Positions 1 through 12,677 of a stretch of 64,000 nucleotides of DNA are shown here, piece by piece (the stretch's first letter is position 1; every line of letters starts with the position of its first letter). The notes beneath the pieces were generated by a model. It saw nothing but the letters and a program-made list of their open reading frames with translations, was not told where the DNA came from and did not search any database. The stretch comes from Arenicola marina. Its lineage: Eukaryota; Annelida; Polychaeta; Arenicolidae. Made by a program: the position numbers and the translations under genes. The stretch covers positions 43,021,670 through 43,085,669 of the forward strand of contig OZ025248.1 of NCBI GenBank assembly GCA_964019135.1. The letters run 5' to 3'.

Positions 1-16
1 AACGGCCCCATCTACG
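1..16 (+). CDS. Possible 3' end of an exon cut by the window edge
   Basis: The first 16 bases are followed by GTAAGC at 17-22, a good splice-donor consensus. Read so that the junction is phase 1, they give N-G-P-I-Y plus one base. Phase 1 is the junction type used by the clear exons further right. The stretch is far too short to name a product. It could be the end of an upstream gene, a 5' exon of the gene starting near 10.8 kb, or chance. A poly-C run follows at about 24-35. Confidence 0.25.
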
Positions 17-1070
17 GTAAGCCCCCCCCCCCTCTCCCGCCCGGGCTACCTCTTTGAACAGCAGTCCCATCTGTGCCACTAGAATACACGTTCTTGGTAG
101 CAATGGTGGTCGCGTCTCGGTTATTTCATGTACATAATTCAGCGCGTGTTGTTTGGTCTATGGACTTTAATGTGATGTGTGTTCTTCCCAGTCTGTATTA
201 ACACAACGTTTTTTGTCTCGACTCGTGTTTGATCATAGGTCCCTGTACGTGTTGCACCGTTTTAACTAGTCAACAGTTTGTGGACTGTAACCTTGTCCAA
301 ACCTGGCGTTGAGATGTTTGCATCTGCATTTGCATTTTCCTCTTTTGTTCTATTAGGCAGATTCGGTCCACTCACTGTTATCTTGTTGTATTCACTGGGC
401 CAGCCTTCTAAGGTCAGCAGAGCCCAATGTTACATACACATATTTAATGGATATCAGTAGCGTTTGAACCGTTATTAATATCACTGTTTCTTCAACAGGC
501 AGCTTGCAATTTATTTCTCGTAGTCTGATTGGGCCAACATAAAAAAAATGTGCCCATCAAGCTACTGCTTCTTCCATGTCAGTAGGTGGAAAATATATCG
601 TGAATGTAAAAAAAATATATATTAAATTTAGAAGACGTTAACGTGATGACAGAAAACCTGGTTAGCTTATCGTGGCATGTTTATATTACCGCTTAACATG
701 GTTAGCTGATTGTGGCATGTATATATTAGCGCTTAACAGAGAACGCACCGAAGGGAAGTCCTGCAGGGCGGGGGCGGGACACCCGGGAGCCCGCCCCCTC
801 CCTCAGTAGTGACAGTGGTAAGGCAGGAGTCGGTGTCTGTCTGCGGACCGGCGTCCATACAATAGCAACCGTCGTGTGGGCGGAGTCGCCGTGGTGTCCC
901 TATCTGTTTACGGTAGTCCTTGTGGTCAGCGTCTCTGCTATAGTTGTGTCTGGCCATTGTCCCCTTCCATGCCGTACATGCTCTCTCTAGCCCATGGTTA
1001 CTGCCCAAGCGCAGGGTCGGTGCATACTGGGGACTGCATGCCAACGTCTACAGAGCTTTAGTTCAGACTT
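17..1070. other. No gene seen; unassigned flank or intron
   Basis: No frame looks coding; the short open frames lack codon structure and splice context. It holds a C-rich run just after the putative donor and a two-copy 40-bp tandem duplication at about 659-738 (shared core GTGGCATGT and CGCTTAACA). Confidence 0.5.
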
Positions 1071-1466
1071 GTGGTAGTCACTATGGTAATGATCAGATGT
1101 TAACCCCAATGGTAGTGATCGCATAGTAGACACAGTGGTAATCATATTATAGTAGTCACTATGGTAATCATATTATGGTAGTCACAGTGGTAATCATCTT
1201 ATGGTAGTCACTATGGTAATCATATTATGGTAGTCACAGTGGTAATCATCTTATGGTAGTCACTATGGTAATCATATTATGGTAGTCACAGTGGTAATCA
1301 TCTTATGGTAGTCACTATGGTAATCATATTATGGTAGTCACAGTGGTAATCATCTTATGGTAGTCACTATGGTAATCATATTATGGTAGTCACAGTGGTA
1401 ATCATCTTATGGAAGTCACTATGGTAATCATCTTTTAGTAGTCACTATCGTAATCATCTTATAGCA
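1071..1466. repeat. 26-bp minisatellite with 52-bp higher-order dimer
   Basis: The core TGGTAGTCAC..TGGTAATCAT recurs every 26 bp, about 15 times. Two alternating variants (CTATGG..CATAT and CAGTGG..CATCT) make a very regular 52-bp dimer in the middle of the array, so recent growth was by dimers. The edges are more diverged. Weak relics of the same words appear near 2395-2440. Confidence 0.9.
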
Positions 1467-3910
1467 GACACCCGTATGTATATTTACATACCAGTGTCTA
1501 CTGCACATATATGTAATTATAGTACAGTATTCTTATAATAAAATAGATAGTACAAACACAAGCCTGTGATTGATCTCTAGTTTCCTATTTTTTTTGTTGT
1601 TTTTCCTACTTTTCTACTAGTTTTTTTAGTGATCCCTATTTTGTATCAGAATTCTTGTGACGACATCGATAGTACGGACAGCAAGCCTATGATTGACCCC
1701 TACTTGCCTTTTTATCCCATAGTTCTTCTTCTTCATATTTATCTACTTTTTCACTAGTTTTTTGGGTGATCCCAACTTTATCACTAGTTTTCTCAAGTTT
1801 TCCAAATGTGACAAAGGTGAAATATATAAAGAACTTTAGCGAATCCGAAAGATCAGATAACATCACTTGCAAGCAGTTTTATCTATATCCTCGTTCATGG
1901 GATTTTAGCGTTTAAAGGTCGTATCTCAGATCTCGACGCACTTTCCATACTCAAACCCTGGTACTTTGTTTAGTAAATCTGGAATAATTGTATGTGCCAA
2001 AAATCAGTTCGGTTCCATAGAAAGACGCGGAAAGCTGTCAGTTGCTTTGACTGTCCCCTTTTCGCGATTGCATATCGCGACATCCATAAGGCAAAAAAGG
2101 CAAAGCTTAACACTCGGAATAACTTCCATATTTAAATTTTATTGATTTATGTGTGGTTTAGACATGATAAAACAACAGGCGGTGGACTATGGTTGATGGA
2201 CACGTAGAGTTTACGTGCACCTAGATTGTCAAAGACAACATCTTGAGAATGCGCATGATTTTGTTTGCATATACATCTCTATTTGTGCCCCCTACTTGTG
2301 TTCCACTACCCCCCCCCCCTACTTTAGGCAAAAGTAGCGCCTACTAGTATTTTTGTGTGGAAGTTCAGTCGCAGGCCTGTACTGTTATAGTGCAAATTAT
2401 GGTAGTTATCTTATAGCAGCCATAATGGTCGTTTAGTAGCAGTGATATATATATATATAACAGTAACGTAGTGAGAGTATTGCATAATATTAGTTACAGG
2501 TAGTAGTAATAACAAATGTAATAATATCCGGAGATAATAGTATGTGTTATGTCTGGCTTCTGTTGGATCTAGCCAATATAGCTATTAATTTCAACCAATG
2601 TTTCGTCGTTTAACTGCCTCTCACGTGTAAGTCTATCATTCGTCTATATCACTTTGATCGTTGACAGTTTTAACAAAAACTTTTTAAGATATTAATATGT
2701 TTAAATTCTATGGCTCTCTAGCTGGACGGTATTTAAATGTTAATAGCACTCTTGTCAGTTCTCTGTTATTAACAACTGCTTTTTAATATATTGGTATGTT
2801 TAAATTCTATAGCACTCTGGTCGGTTTATTAATAAGAACTCTTTTTAACTTTTTAAGTGTTAATTTAGTCTTTGTTCTGTGTTCCATGTGTAGCATTCGA
2901 TGATTTATGTTACTGATAATTATACGCTCTAGAACAGTATTTGGGGACGTATGTCCTCCGCTTTAATGTGCTGAGGCGTTTTGTGTGTGTGACGCCATCT
3001 TTTATTTCTTCCGCTGTAGATCGTTTTGTAATAAATATTGAACGTGAACATCATTTGATGATAACGAGACACTCCAGTATTGTTGTGGTTTGGGCCTTAT
3101 TATTGTTCATTTACATTGTTGTTATAGTCACCATATAGCTAGAGCGTTCAATTATTGCTGCATGCGTCTTATGTTCTGGGAATAACTTGTGTAGATATGT
3201 TTTTTAATGTGTTGGATTGTAGTATTGACATTTATTTTATTTACTCGCAGAAAACGCCACGACTGCAACGGTAGAAGAAGCGATATGATGCGGACTGTGC
3301 GACATCTTCACGTGTTCGTCACGTGTTCGTCACGTGTTCGTCACGTGTTCATCACCTGGCGGCTCGGTGGTGGAGAGGCCGGCACCAGCCACGAGGGACT
3401 CCAGCCCATCGTTTGCGTCATTACGGCGCGGAAAACCCTACAATTTGAAACTAAATCAAATGTATTTAATCGTTTGAGTTTCTGCACGGCGTAGGGTGTT
3501 GTTATAAATATATATATACCAAGCGATATTTACATGTATTAAATGTATTGCCTATTTAGGAATATGCTTTCGAACAGCGACCGGTGATGATAAAACAGGT
3601 TTCCCACGACGTTGTTTATATGAATTATCTGAGAACCACGGCTGTGTCCCATTTTGTTAGTACATGTATATATGTCATATAGAAATGACCTGCCATTGAG
3701 CACTTGAATCGCACACAGCAATGATCGCTTCGTGTCTGTCCAGCTTGTTATGCCACGTGGTACATAATGACGACGCACACAACGTCTCTTTGTTTATAGC
3801 GCTTTTATACACTGCCTTCAACGTTAACCAGCGCTTGCACTGACGTCATATTCCCGTGATTAATATGTTTACTTGTCGTTGTTCTTTAAATGGTTGTCGT
3901 ATTGGTGGCA
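1467..3910. other. AT-rich unassigned sequence
   Basis: Low-complexity AT-rich DNA, with diverged duplicated stretches at about 2680-2850 (shared ATGTTTAAATTCTAT). An acceptor-like tract with CAG occurs at about 3235-3250, followed by a frame open to 3494. The translation has no recognisable domain, so I do not call it a gene. Confidence 0.45.
3309..3347. promoter_or_regulatory. Four CACGTG E-boxes at exact 11-bp spacing
   Basis: CACGTG palindromes begin at 3309, 3320, 3331 and 3342, created by an 11-bp tandem unit (TCACGTGTTCG). CACGTG is the canonical site for bHLH-ZIP factors such as Myc/Max and USF. The spacing of about one helical turn would place all four on one face of the DNA. That it is regulatory is inference; it may be only a short microsatellite. 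Confidence 0.35.
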
Positions 3911-4916
3911 TGATGTACCTGTTATGATGGGCCGCGCACTGAGCGAGGCAAGGGGTGTGAGCGCTCTGGTGGACATGTACCCGTTATGATGGGCCGCGCA
4001 CTGAGCGAGGCAAGGGGTGTGAGCGCTCTGATGCACATGTACCCGTTATGATGGGCCGCGCACTGAGCGAGGCAGGGGGTGTGAGCGCACTGATGGACAT
4101 GTACGCGTTATGATGGGCCGCGCTCTGAGCGAGGCAGGGGGTGTGAGCGCTCTGGTGGACATGTACGCGTTATGATGGGCCGCGCACTGAGCGAGGCAGG
4201 AGGTGTGAGCGCTCTGGTGGACATGTACGCGTTATGTTGGGCCGCGCACTGAGCGAGGCAAGGGGTGTGAGCGATCTGGTGGACATGGTTTACGCGTTAT
4301 GATGGGCCGCGCATTGAGCGAGGCAGCGGGTGTGAGCGCTCTGATGGACATGTACGCGTTATGTTGGGCCGCGCACTGAGCGAGGCAGGGGTGTGAGCGC
4401 TCTGGTGGACATGGTGTACGCGTTATGATGGGCCCGCGCACTGAGCGAGGCAGGGGGTGTGAGCGCTCTGGTGGACATGGTGTACGCGTTATGATGGGCC
4501 CGCGCACTGAGCGAGGCAGGGGTGTGAGCGCTCTGGTGGACATGGTGTACGCGTTATGATGGGCCCGCGCACTGAGCGAGGCAGGGGGTGTGAGCGCTCT
4601 GATGGACATGTACGGGTAATGATGAGCCGCGCACTGAGCGAGGCAGGGGACATGAGCGCTCTGATGGACATGTACGCGTTATGATGAGCCGCGCACTGAG
4701 CGAGGCAGGGGGTGTGAGCGCTCTGATGGACATGTACGTGTTATGATGGGCCGCGCACTGAGCGACGCAGGGGGTGTGAGCGCTCTGATGGACATGTACG
4801 CGCTATGATGGGCCGCGCACTGAGCGAGGCAGGGGGTGTGAGCGCTCTGGTGGACATGTACGCGTTATGATGGGCCGCGCACTGAGCGAGGCAGGGGGTG
4901 TGAGCGCTCTGGTGGA
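3911..4916. repeat. 62-bp GC-rich minisatellite, about 16 copies
   Basis: The unit contains GGGCCGCGCACTGAGCGAGG, a GGGTGTGAGCGCTCTG block and a GGACATGTACGCGTTATGAT block. Copies are highly similar, with small insertions in some (ACATGGTGTACG for ACATGTACG). It is CpG-rich against AT-rich flanks. Open frames on the minus strand arise from repeat periodicity and are not called as genes. Confidence 0.92.
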
Positions 4917-7243
4917 CCTTTCAAATCGTCGCTGTAGCTGTTGTTGAACTGTTCACGTAACCCAGAGGTTCAACTCTTCTAACGTTTGGGGTGTGAGGCT
5001 TTCCATTGTCATTGGCAGCGAATAAATCAAAGTGGCACATTGCAGTACCTTAGTCGGGAGCATATCCCTATAATTAATAACGCGGCAGGCTAGGCCTCTG
5101 CAAGAGAGACCAGCTTGTCAATAAATTGATTCGGCTCGAGTTTCACCATTCGGTTAGCCCTGGGAGGACTCTCGTTGGGGATTTAGAGAGAGTCCATCAA
5201 TTCGTGGTAACGCTGGAAGTCTAATTAAAAACATATTATTATTATTATATTAAAAATATCAAATGTATTTAATAAATGTATCTGTTGTGATATTAGTTAG
5301 AATTGTAATGTGATCGCTCAGACTAAACATGGAATTGGCCTTTGCTGTCGTTGTGAAGCGGGTTGAAGTCCCTCTAGGCGAGGATTCGTGCCCTGTGTCC
5401 ACCTGGCGGGCCGTCGAGCTGTAGCCTTGTAGGTTACATACATGGCTACACTACTAGTCTATGTTAAATGGTCACCGCTAGCCGTGCGACAGTCGTTCAG
5501 TCGAAACTTTGAGATGGACTTCACAAGACATAGACGCTTTGAAAAGGTGTACTTGTTGTTATGTTGTGTATATCGTGTGTATTGCCTATTATTGACAATT
5601 TTTTACTGGTGTGTAATCCTTTGTTACTTGTAGATTGTAGCTAGAAGATTCATAATGTGCCAATTTGATCCAATGTACTGCAAATAAGGATGTGCGTTCT
5701 AAGAACGCTCCACTTGCAAGATCACTGGCCCAATCAGTTAAATCGATCAATGGAGACTACAGGTGTAAATATTGTTGCATGGGCGAAATTTTAATCCTGG
5801 GGCCAACCAAATGCCTTACAGATATGTCCCTGCTTTAAAGTTGTGCCTTCTTTGGAGTATCTCCTATTTTAATGACAGCAGCGATGAAAGGCGGGGTCGC
5901 TATTGGTACCTGCTTGGCCTTGCATGGGACCACTTAACACTTCCTCCGTGATGCAAAGAAAGGAAATGTCCTTCTATTTTGCGGGCTTTGTCCAGTATAT
6001 TTACTGAATCAATTGACTGCAATACATGTATGGAAGTTTGGATCGCATGCGAGTATAGTTTTCAAATGTGGTTCACAGCAAAATCTAATCAATTGAACCA
6101 AAGGACGTCAATATGACTTGTAATGCAAGTACGTGATAGTGATTATGTTTGGTGGTCTGGGTAGGGTATACCGGGGTCTAGGTTTCAAACATATTTACCA
6201 ATATAAATAAAACCAATTTAGCTTGTATTTATGCCGATGCGTCTCACAACATATAATCATCATTTTTTTTTACAATTAACGGTCTATACAAAGGTCTTAG
6301 CTAGCGAACTAAACGCTTACTGATGGGAGAGTGTAGCCTTTGGTCCCTATATTGGCTTGATTCTAGTTGGAAACACCGGGACTCATTAACCGTCGAAGAA
6401 ACAAAATGCTTAATACTGGTGTATATTTTCTTGCAGAGAGCAAGTTTGATGCATGTGTCTTATGATTATATAGTGTATCCAAGAGCCTCGCGTTATGTCT
6501 TTATAAACAATTCAGCAATGGTTCATCAAAACAGTAATAATGGCACGTATTATCGCGAGTCCAATCAAACCTGCAAAACTGTATGCAAATATATTAAGAA
6601 GTTGTGACGAATTGAATTGTTTTTATCATACTAACTTATGAAAGCATATAATTAAGACTGGTTCCTAGTGACCAACCACTTTTGTATTGATATAAAATGT
6701 AAAGGGATTAAGTAACTGTTCTTGTACTGCTTAGAGGATCTATGTATACCTATGAAAGGTCATATATCGTATAATGTCGGCTATCTTTTCAAATCAAATC
6801 ATTACGCCAAGAAAAAATTGTAGCAGTAAGACAGATTTGTTAATTTTGAGCAAACGTTCATTCCTTTCTTCCGGGCAAAATAAATTGAAATCATCCTCAT
6901 GTGAATTGTAATAAATTCGATCAATCGATATTTGGCGTCGAAGTTAATTTATTATCAAGAGTCCAAATGCATTTTGACTGCTCTCAGCTTAGTGGGACAT
7001 TAGTTCGCAAAACGACGTGTTCAGTTTCGAAGTATATAATATGACAATGTGAAACAGAGTACACTAACCCGCAGGTCTAGAGTATGAGGAAATTAATACA
7101 TTAACACACAAACACATCATTCTTTTCATTTATTAAGACTCCTTCCAATCGTTAAGCATTAAGGGTTCAATACCCCATTATGCAGTACAGGTTCGGTTAC
7201 GAGAAAAAGCATCTTCATTTTCGTATTTTTCACATGAAATACG
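4917..7243. other. Unassigned sequence, no supported gene
   Basis: AT-rich single-copy-looking DNA. Short open frames at 5442-5633 and 6323-6607 have no domain, no compositional signal and no convincing splice sites. An AATAAA motif lies at about 6204-6210 but no coding exon can be tied to it. Confidence 0.45.
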
Positions 7244-10224
7244 TACTGCGATACTTTGTTCCTGGTCCGGGCAGTCGTACTACAGTACCCTGGCCATTAC
7301 ACTACTGCGGTTCCTTGTTTCTGGACCGGGCAGTCGTCCTATAGTACCCTGGCCATTACACCACTGCGATACTTTGTTTCTGGTCTGGGCAGTCGTCCTA
7401 CAGTACTCTGGCCATTACACCACTGCGATACTTTGTTCCTGGTCCGGGCAGTCGTCCTACAGTACCCTAGCCATTACACCACTGCGATACTTTGTTCCTG
7501 GTCCGGGTAGTCGTCCTACAGTACCCTGGCCATTACACCTCTGCGACACTTTGTTCCTGGTCCGGGCAGTCGTCCTACAGTACTCTGGCCATTACACCAC
7601 TGCGATACTTTGTTCCTGGTCCGGGCAGTCGTCCTACAGTACCCTAGCCATTACACCACTGCGATACTTTGTTCCTGGTCCGGGTAGTCGTCCTACAGTA
7701 CCCTGGCCATTACACCACTGCGATACTTTGTTTCTGGTCTGGGCAGTCGTCCTACAGTACTCTGGCCATTACACCACTGCGATACTTTGTTCCTGGTCCG
7801 GGCAGTCGTCCTACAGTACCCTAGCCATTACACCACTGCGATACTTTGTTCTTGGTCCGGGTAGTCGTCCTACAGTACCCTGGCCATTACACCTCTGCGA
7901 CACTTTGTTCCTGGTCCGGGCAGTCGTCCTACAATACCCTGGTCATTACACCACTGCGATACTTTGTTCCTGGTCCGGGCAGTCGTCCTACGGTACCCTG
8001 GCCATTACACCACTGCGATACTTTGTTTCTGGTCTGGGCAGTCGTCCTACAGTACCCTGACCATTACACCACTGCGATACTTTGTTCCTGGTCCGGGCAG
8101 TCGTCCTACAATACCCTGGCCATTACACCACTGCGATACTTTGTTCCTGGTCCGGGCAGTCGTCCTACAGTACCCTGGCCATTACACCACTGCGACACTT
8201 TGTTCCTGGTCCCCGCAGTCGTCCTACAATACCCTGTTCATTACACCACTGCGATACTTTGTTCCTGGTCTGGGCAGTCGTACTACAGTACCCTGGCCAT
8301 TACACCACTGCGATACTTTGTTCCTGGTCTGGGCAGTCGTCCTATAGTACCCGGGCCATTACACCACTGCGATACTTTGTTTCTGGTCTGAGCAGTCGTC
8401 CTACAGTACCCTGGACATTACACCACTGCGATACTTTGTTTCTGGTCTGGGGTGGCCGTCCTACAGTACCCTAGCCATTACACCACTGCGATACTTTGTT
8501 CCTGGTCCGGGCAGTCGTCCTACAGTACCTTGGCCATTACACCTCTGCGACACTTTGTTCCTGGTCCGGGCAGTCGTCCTACAATACCCTGGTCATTACA
8601 CCACTGCGATACTTTGTTCCTGGTCCGGGCAGTCGTCCTACAGTACCCTGGCCATTACACCACTGCGATACTTTGTTTCGGGCCTGGGCAGTCGTCCTAC
8701 AGTACCCGGGCCATTACACCACTGCGATACTTTGTTCCTGGTCCGGGCAGTCGTCCTACAATACCCTGGCCATTACACCACTGCGGTACTTTGTTTCTGG
8801 TCCAGGCAGTCTTCCTACAATACCCTGGCCATTACACCACTGCGATACTTTGTTCCTGGTATGGGCAGTCGTCCTACAGTACCGCAGCCATTACATTACT
8901 GTGGTACTTTGACCCCGGTCCGGGCCGTCGTCCTACAGTACCCTGGCCATTACAGCACTGCAAATACTTTGTTCCTGGTCCGGGCAGTCTTCCTACAGTA
9001 CCCTGACCATTACCATTACATTACTGCGATACTTTGTTCCTGGTCCGGGCAGTCGTACTACAGTACCCTGGCCAATACCATTACATTACTGCGATACTTT
9101 GTTCCTGGTCCGGGCAGTCGTACTACAGTACCCTGGCCATTACCATTACATTACTGCGATACTTTGTTCCTGGTCTGGGCAGTCGTCCTATAGTACCCTG
9201 GCCATTACATTACTGTGGTACTTTGACCCTGGTCCGGGCCGTCGTCCTACAGTACCTTGGCCATTACACCACTGCAATACTTTGTTCCTGGTCCGGGCAG
9301 TCGTCCTACAGTACCCTGGCCATTACACCACTGCGATACTTTGTTCCTGGTCCGGGCAGTCGTCCTACAGTACCTTGGCCATTACACCACTGCGATACTT
9401 TGTTCCTGGTATGTTCAGTCGTCCTACAGTACCCCAGCCATTACATTACTGTGGTACTTTGACCCTGGTCCGGGCCGTCGTCCCACAGTACCCTGGCCAT
9501 TACAGCACTGCAAATACTTTGTTCCTGGTCCGGGCAGTCTTCCTACAGTACCCTGACTATTACCATTACATTACTGCGATACTTTGTTCCTGGTCCGGGC
9601 AGTCGTACTACAGTACCCTGGCCAATACCATTACATTACTGCGATACTTTGTTTCTAGTCCGGGCCGTCGTCCTACAGTACCTTGGCCATTACACCACTG
9701 CGATACTTTGTTCCTGGTCCGGGCCGTCCTCCTACAGTATCCTGGCCATTACACCACTGCGATACTTTGTTCCTGGTCCGGGCCGTCGTTCTACAGTACC
9801 CTGGCCATTACATTACTGTGGTACTTTGACCCTGGTCCGGGCCGTCGTCCTGCAGTACCTTGGCCATTACACCACTGTGATACTTTGTTCCTGGTCCGGG
9901 CCGTTGTCCTACAGTACCCTGGCCATTACACCACTGCGATACTTTGTTCCTGGTATGTTCAGTCGTCCTACAGTACCCAGCCATTACATTACTGTGGTAC
10001 TTTGACCCTGGTCCGGGCCGTCGTCCTACAGTACCCTGGCCATTACAGCACTGCGATACTTTGTTCCTGGTCCGGGCAGTCTTCCTACAGTACCCTGACC
10101 ATTACCATTACATTACTGCGATACTTTGTTCCTGGTCCGGGCAGTCGTACTACAGTACCCTGGCCATTACCATTACATTACTGCGATACTTTGTTCCTGG
10201 TCTGGGCAGTCGTCCTATAGTACT
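7244..10224. repeat. 59-bp minisatellite, about 50 copies
   Basis: The unit runs through CTGCGATACTTTGTTCCTGG, TCCGGGCAGTCGTCCTACAG and TACCCTGGCCATTACACCA. The left two thirds are homogeneous. From about 8880 the array carries variants with an added CCATTA block (CCATTACCATTACATTACTG) and a TGTGGTACTTTGACC variant, which recur as larger blocks. Because 59 is not a multiple of three, the frame rotates each unit and all three forward frames stay open over long stretches. The resulting open frames of up to 373 codons are by-products. Confidence 0.95.
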
Positions 10225-10758
10225 ATGGGGTAAGCGTAACGCCCTCTGCCGGGAGATCGGGGGGGGGAGGGCGCATGCTTCTATCGCAATTGCCCAGCAT
10301 GGTTTATCAGAATGAGTGCGTTAGTATGATCCCAAAGGTTAACATTCACTATCAAGACGGTCCTTGTTGCTCAGTTACAGCCAAGCGGCTTACCCCAGGC
10401 GGCTCTACACCAGAAAGTAACATTGCGGCTAAACCCCACTTCTGTCCGCTGCGATCAAAACTGGTTATTGACATTGAGTGTGCATTTGCGCAACAACGTC
10501 GGTAGGTTTTCCTGCCATCCTCAAGCATGTAGCTAGGCTGAGACGTGTGTTGATAGGTGGCCATAATGAAAACTAGGCCACAGATTCTACTATTGTTAAT
10601 GTTATCTGATCCTGCATTCAGTTGCAGTTACCACGTACGTAGACCACGCCGTCTGACTATTTTGTTGGCTGATATATACCGTAGATAGACGGAACCTTTC
10701 ACTGAAATGTTCATCCACTTTTGAAAAGATCTTATTGCGCATTTTCTGTTTCTTGCAG
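10225..10758. other. Putative 5' intron or promoter-proximal sequence
   Basis: No coding frame is supported. It starts with a G-run near 10258-10267 and ends in a strong acceptor, TTTTCTGTTTCTTGCAG at 10742-10758. That implies at least one transcribed exon further upstream that I could not locate. Confidence 0.5.
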
Positions 10759-10896
10759 AACTCGCAAGAAATCCGGGCAGTCCTAGGACGACCCCTCCAC
10801 ACCGGCCCTCCTCACCGGGCCACTCTCCACGCGCTGAGGGTGATGGCGCACCACCGCCGACACGAGACGGCGCCCTGGCCTGTGGCCGCCACTCTG
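10759..10896 (+). CDS. First coding exon: 5'UTR plus signal-peptide N-terminus (ATG at 10843)
   Basis: The exon lies between a strong acceptor ending at 10758 and donor GTACGT at 10897. Translation from ATG 10843 gives MAHHRRHETAPWPVAATL and ends exactly on a codon (phase 0). The basic His/Arg n-region followed by the start of a hydrophobic stretch is what a signal peptide needs, and the next exon supplies the rest of the core. The context GTGATGG is a fair initiation site. The frame stays open upstream within the exon, so 10759-10842 is called 5'UTR because this ATG gives a normal signal-peptide length. An alternative reading in another frame gives a Pro-rich peptide with symmetric phase 1 ends, but it fits the next exon less well. 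Confidence 0.6.
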
Positions 10897-11132
10897 GTAC
10901 GTACCACCCACGTCCGTCCATCTCCGACAGTATCCCTGTACGAAACACTCAATGTAAACGTTCCATTCCGGACATGAGGGGAATCCCTATTGCAAAAACA
11001 GCACGAAAGAAATTATCAGACATTTATCAAGCCCGACTTAAACAACGATAATATAAATCCATGTTATCGAGAACACCAGTTGTGTTACAGTTATATGTAT
11101 AAGGCTATATGTATGTGAATATTAACTTTCAG

Positions 11133-11175
11133 ATCCTTGTACTAACAGCGACTTGTGTGATCCCAAAAGCGGAGG
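11133..11175 (+). CDS. 43-bp exon completing the signal peptide
   Basis: The acceptor ATATTAACTTTCAG precedes 11133 and the donor GTAAGT follows at 11176. Read in phase 0, as the preceding exon requires, it encodes ILVLTATCVIPKAE plus one base of a split codon. Joined to the upstream 18 residues this makes a hydrophobic core of about 15 residues (from about W12 to P29) ending near Lys-Ala-Glu. The split codon becomes Ala (G + CG) when joined to the exon at 25290, giving Ala-Glu-Ala before Ala-Thr-Pro, an AxA signal-peptidase motif. A signal-peptide exon ending in phase 1 is typical of modular extracellular proteins. The intron before it is 236 bp. Confidence 0.6.
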
Positions 11176-11503
11176 GTAAGTAGCTCTGAAGCGTTCCTAT
11201 GATATATATGGCTTGTCGCACGACGCTACCTTTTCCCTTTGGGTGACGTGAGTCCTGCTTACAGCGTTACTACTGGCCCCCGACCCGCAATGGCTACATA
11301 TAGGATGGTCACTAACTGACATTATGACCCTGTATGTTGAGGCTGTTGTCTCAGTCACCAGTTTCCTTCGGCTATAATGTTATAAAGGGTCTGTTTAAAT
11401 AATATCTATCGTTTGGACAGTGACGTTAGGGGCAAACGTGTATGGGCCGTCATGCGGTAGTATTTCCCCTGTTGCCGTGGGCCGAAGCCTATTATCTCTC
11501 ATA
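11176..11503 (+). other. Start of a 14.1-kb intron
   Basis: GTAAGT at 11176 begins an intron that I end at 25289. This first part is unremarkable unique-looking sequence. The rest holds a TIR element, SINE, LTR-like block and four minisatellite families. I cannot exclude short unrecognised exons inside it. Confidence 0.45.
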
Positions 11504-11507
11504 TGAA

Positions 11508-11892
11508 ATTTTACCATGGTAAATGTACTATGATATACCATGGTAAATATACTATGATATACCATGGTACATTTACTATGGTATTTTCGACAGTTGTACC
11601 ATGGTACATTACCAAATGAAATTGTACCATAGTAAATGTGCTATGGTATACCATGGTACATTTACTATGGTATTTTCGACAGTTGTACCATGGTATTCTA
11701 TGGTACATGTACTGTGTTAGCTTAGTAATGGTAGATTTAACGGATTGAGGTACTAGCCTTGTGTCACATTGTTGGTTCCACTTAGCTTAGTGCTAAATCA
11801 CTCAGTCTGTCCCCTTGGACTGAGTGATTCAGCAGACAGCATTACAACACCACTATTATTTACCATGGCACTTTACTACATGGATACCATGG
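11508..11892. repeat. Left subterminal TACCATGGTA palindrome cluster
   Basis: Self-complementary decamers (TACCATGGTA and variants ACCATAGTA, TACCATGGTACA) recur on both strands, interspersed with ACTATGG/ATACCATGG words. A mirror cluster sits at the right end of the element. Such subterminal motifs often bind transposase; that role is inferred. Confidence 0.75.
11796..11829. repeat. Perfect 12-bp hairpin
   Basis: AATCACTCAGTC (11796-11807) and GACTGAGTGATT (11818-11829) are exact reverse complements around a 10-nt loop. It lies just inside the left palindrome cluster of the TIR element. Confidence 0.8.
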
Positions 11893-12677
11893 TATATTAT
11901 GGTACCAATCACCATTACATATAGCAATATATATATATATTTATATATATATATATAATGCCAGAGTCTGAAAAATACAAGAGTGAAGAATACAAAGATT
12001 TACAATCCACTTTCATATATATGTATTGCAATGAAATGATGCAGTGTGTGAACATGTGACATACACGCATTATACACACATAATTAACTAAAGGTTACCT
12101 GTCACATAAATGACACAAATGCCAAAGATTTATACATTATACATATTCTAGCTGTATAGATATATTAGAAAAACAAGCTACCATTATGTGAAAAAAATTC
12201 ATTGCTTATATGCATATTGACAAAATTAAATCAACAAATAATATTAATATACACCATATAGCAGCATCATAGTCACATACCTTCAAATTTAAATTTCACA
12301 TCTAAAAAGTGCCAGGATCTTTCCAAATTAAAACAATGATTGTTTGAATGATTCATATATTGATATTAAATAAAAAATTGTTCACTTCACAGCTTATACA
12401 TTTGAACGAATTGAAAACAAAACGCCATCATGGAATTTTGTCTAGTCATTATATGCACAATAAACTCACATGTATATAGACGACATAAAAACCAGCTTAT
12501 TATTCGATTATTTCAAATAATGTATACTCTAACTCATATACAGGAAATGACTTATAATTGAATTGATAAAGTATTCTCTTTTTTTGTAACATAACATATA
12601 AGCTTATAAATAATCCTTTATACAAATATATTCATTTTAATTTGTAAAACAAGTAGATCCTTCAGTTTTTCTTCTTA

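Noticed and set aside
7256-10315. Overlapping forward open frames of up to 373 codons with PWPLHHCDTLF-like repeats
   Set aside because: The period of 59 bp is not a multiple of three, so the frame rotates and all three forward frames stay open. This is a repeat artefact.
10759-10896. Pro-rich exon reading (phase 1 at both ends)
   Set aside because: Symmetric, but it leaves the gene without a start and does not pair with the 11133 exon. The signal-peptide reading explains both exons.
11133-11175. EGF-like start (DPCTNSDLCDPKSGG) if read in phase 1
   Set aside because: It would need an exon starting in phase 2 that I cannot find. The phase 0 reading joins the upstream exon into a signal peptide and fits all later phases.
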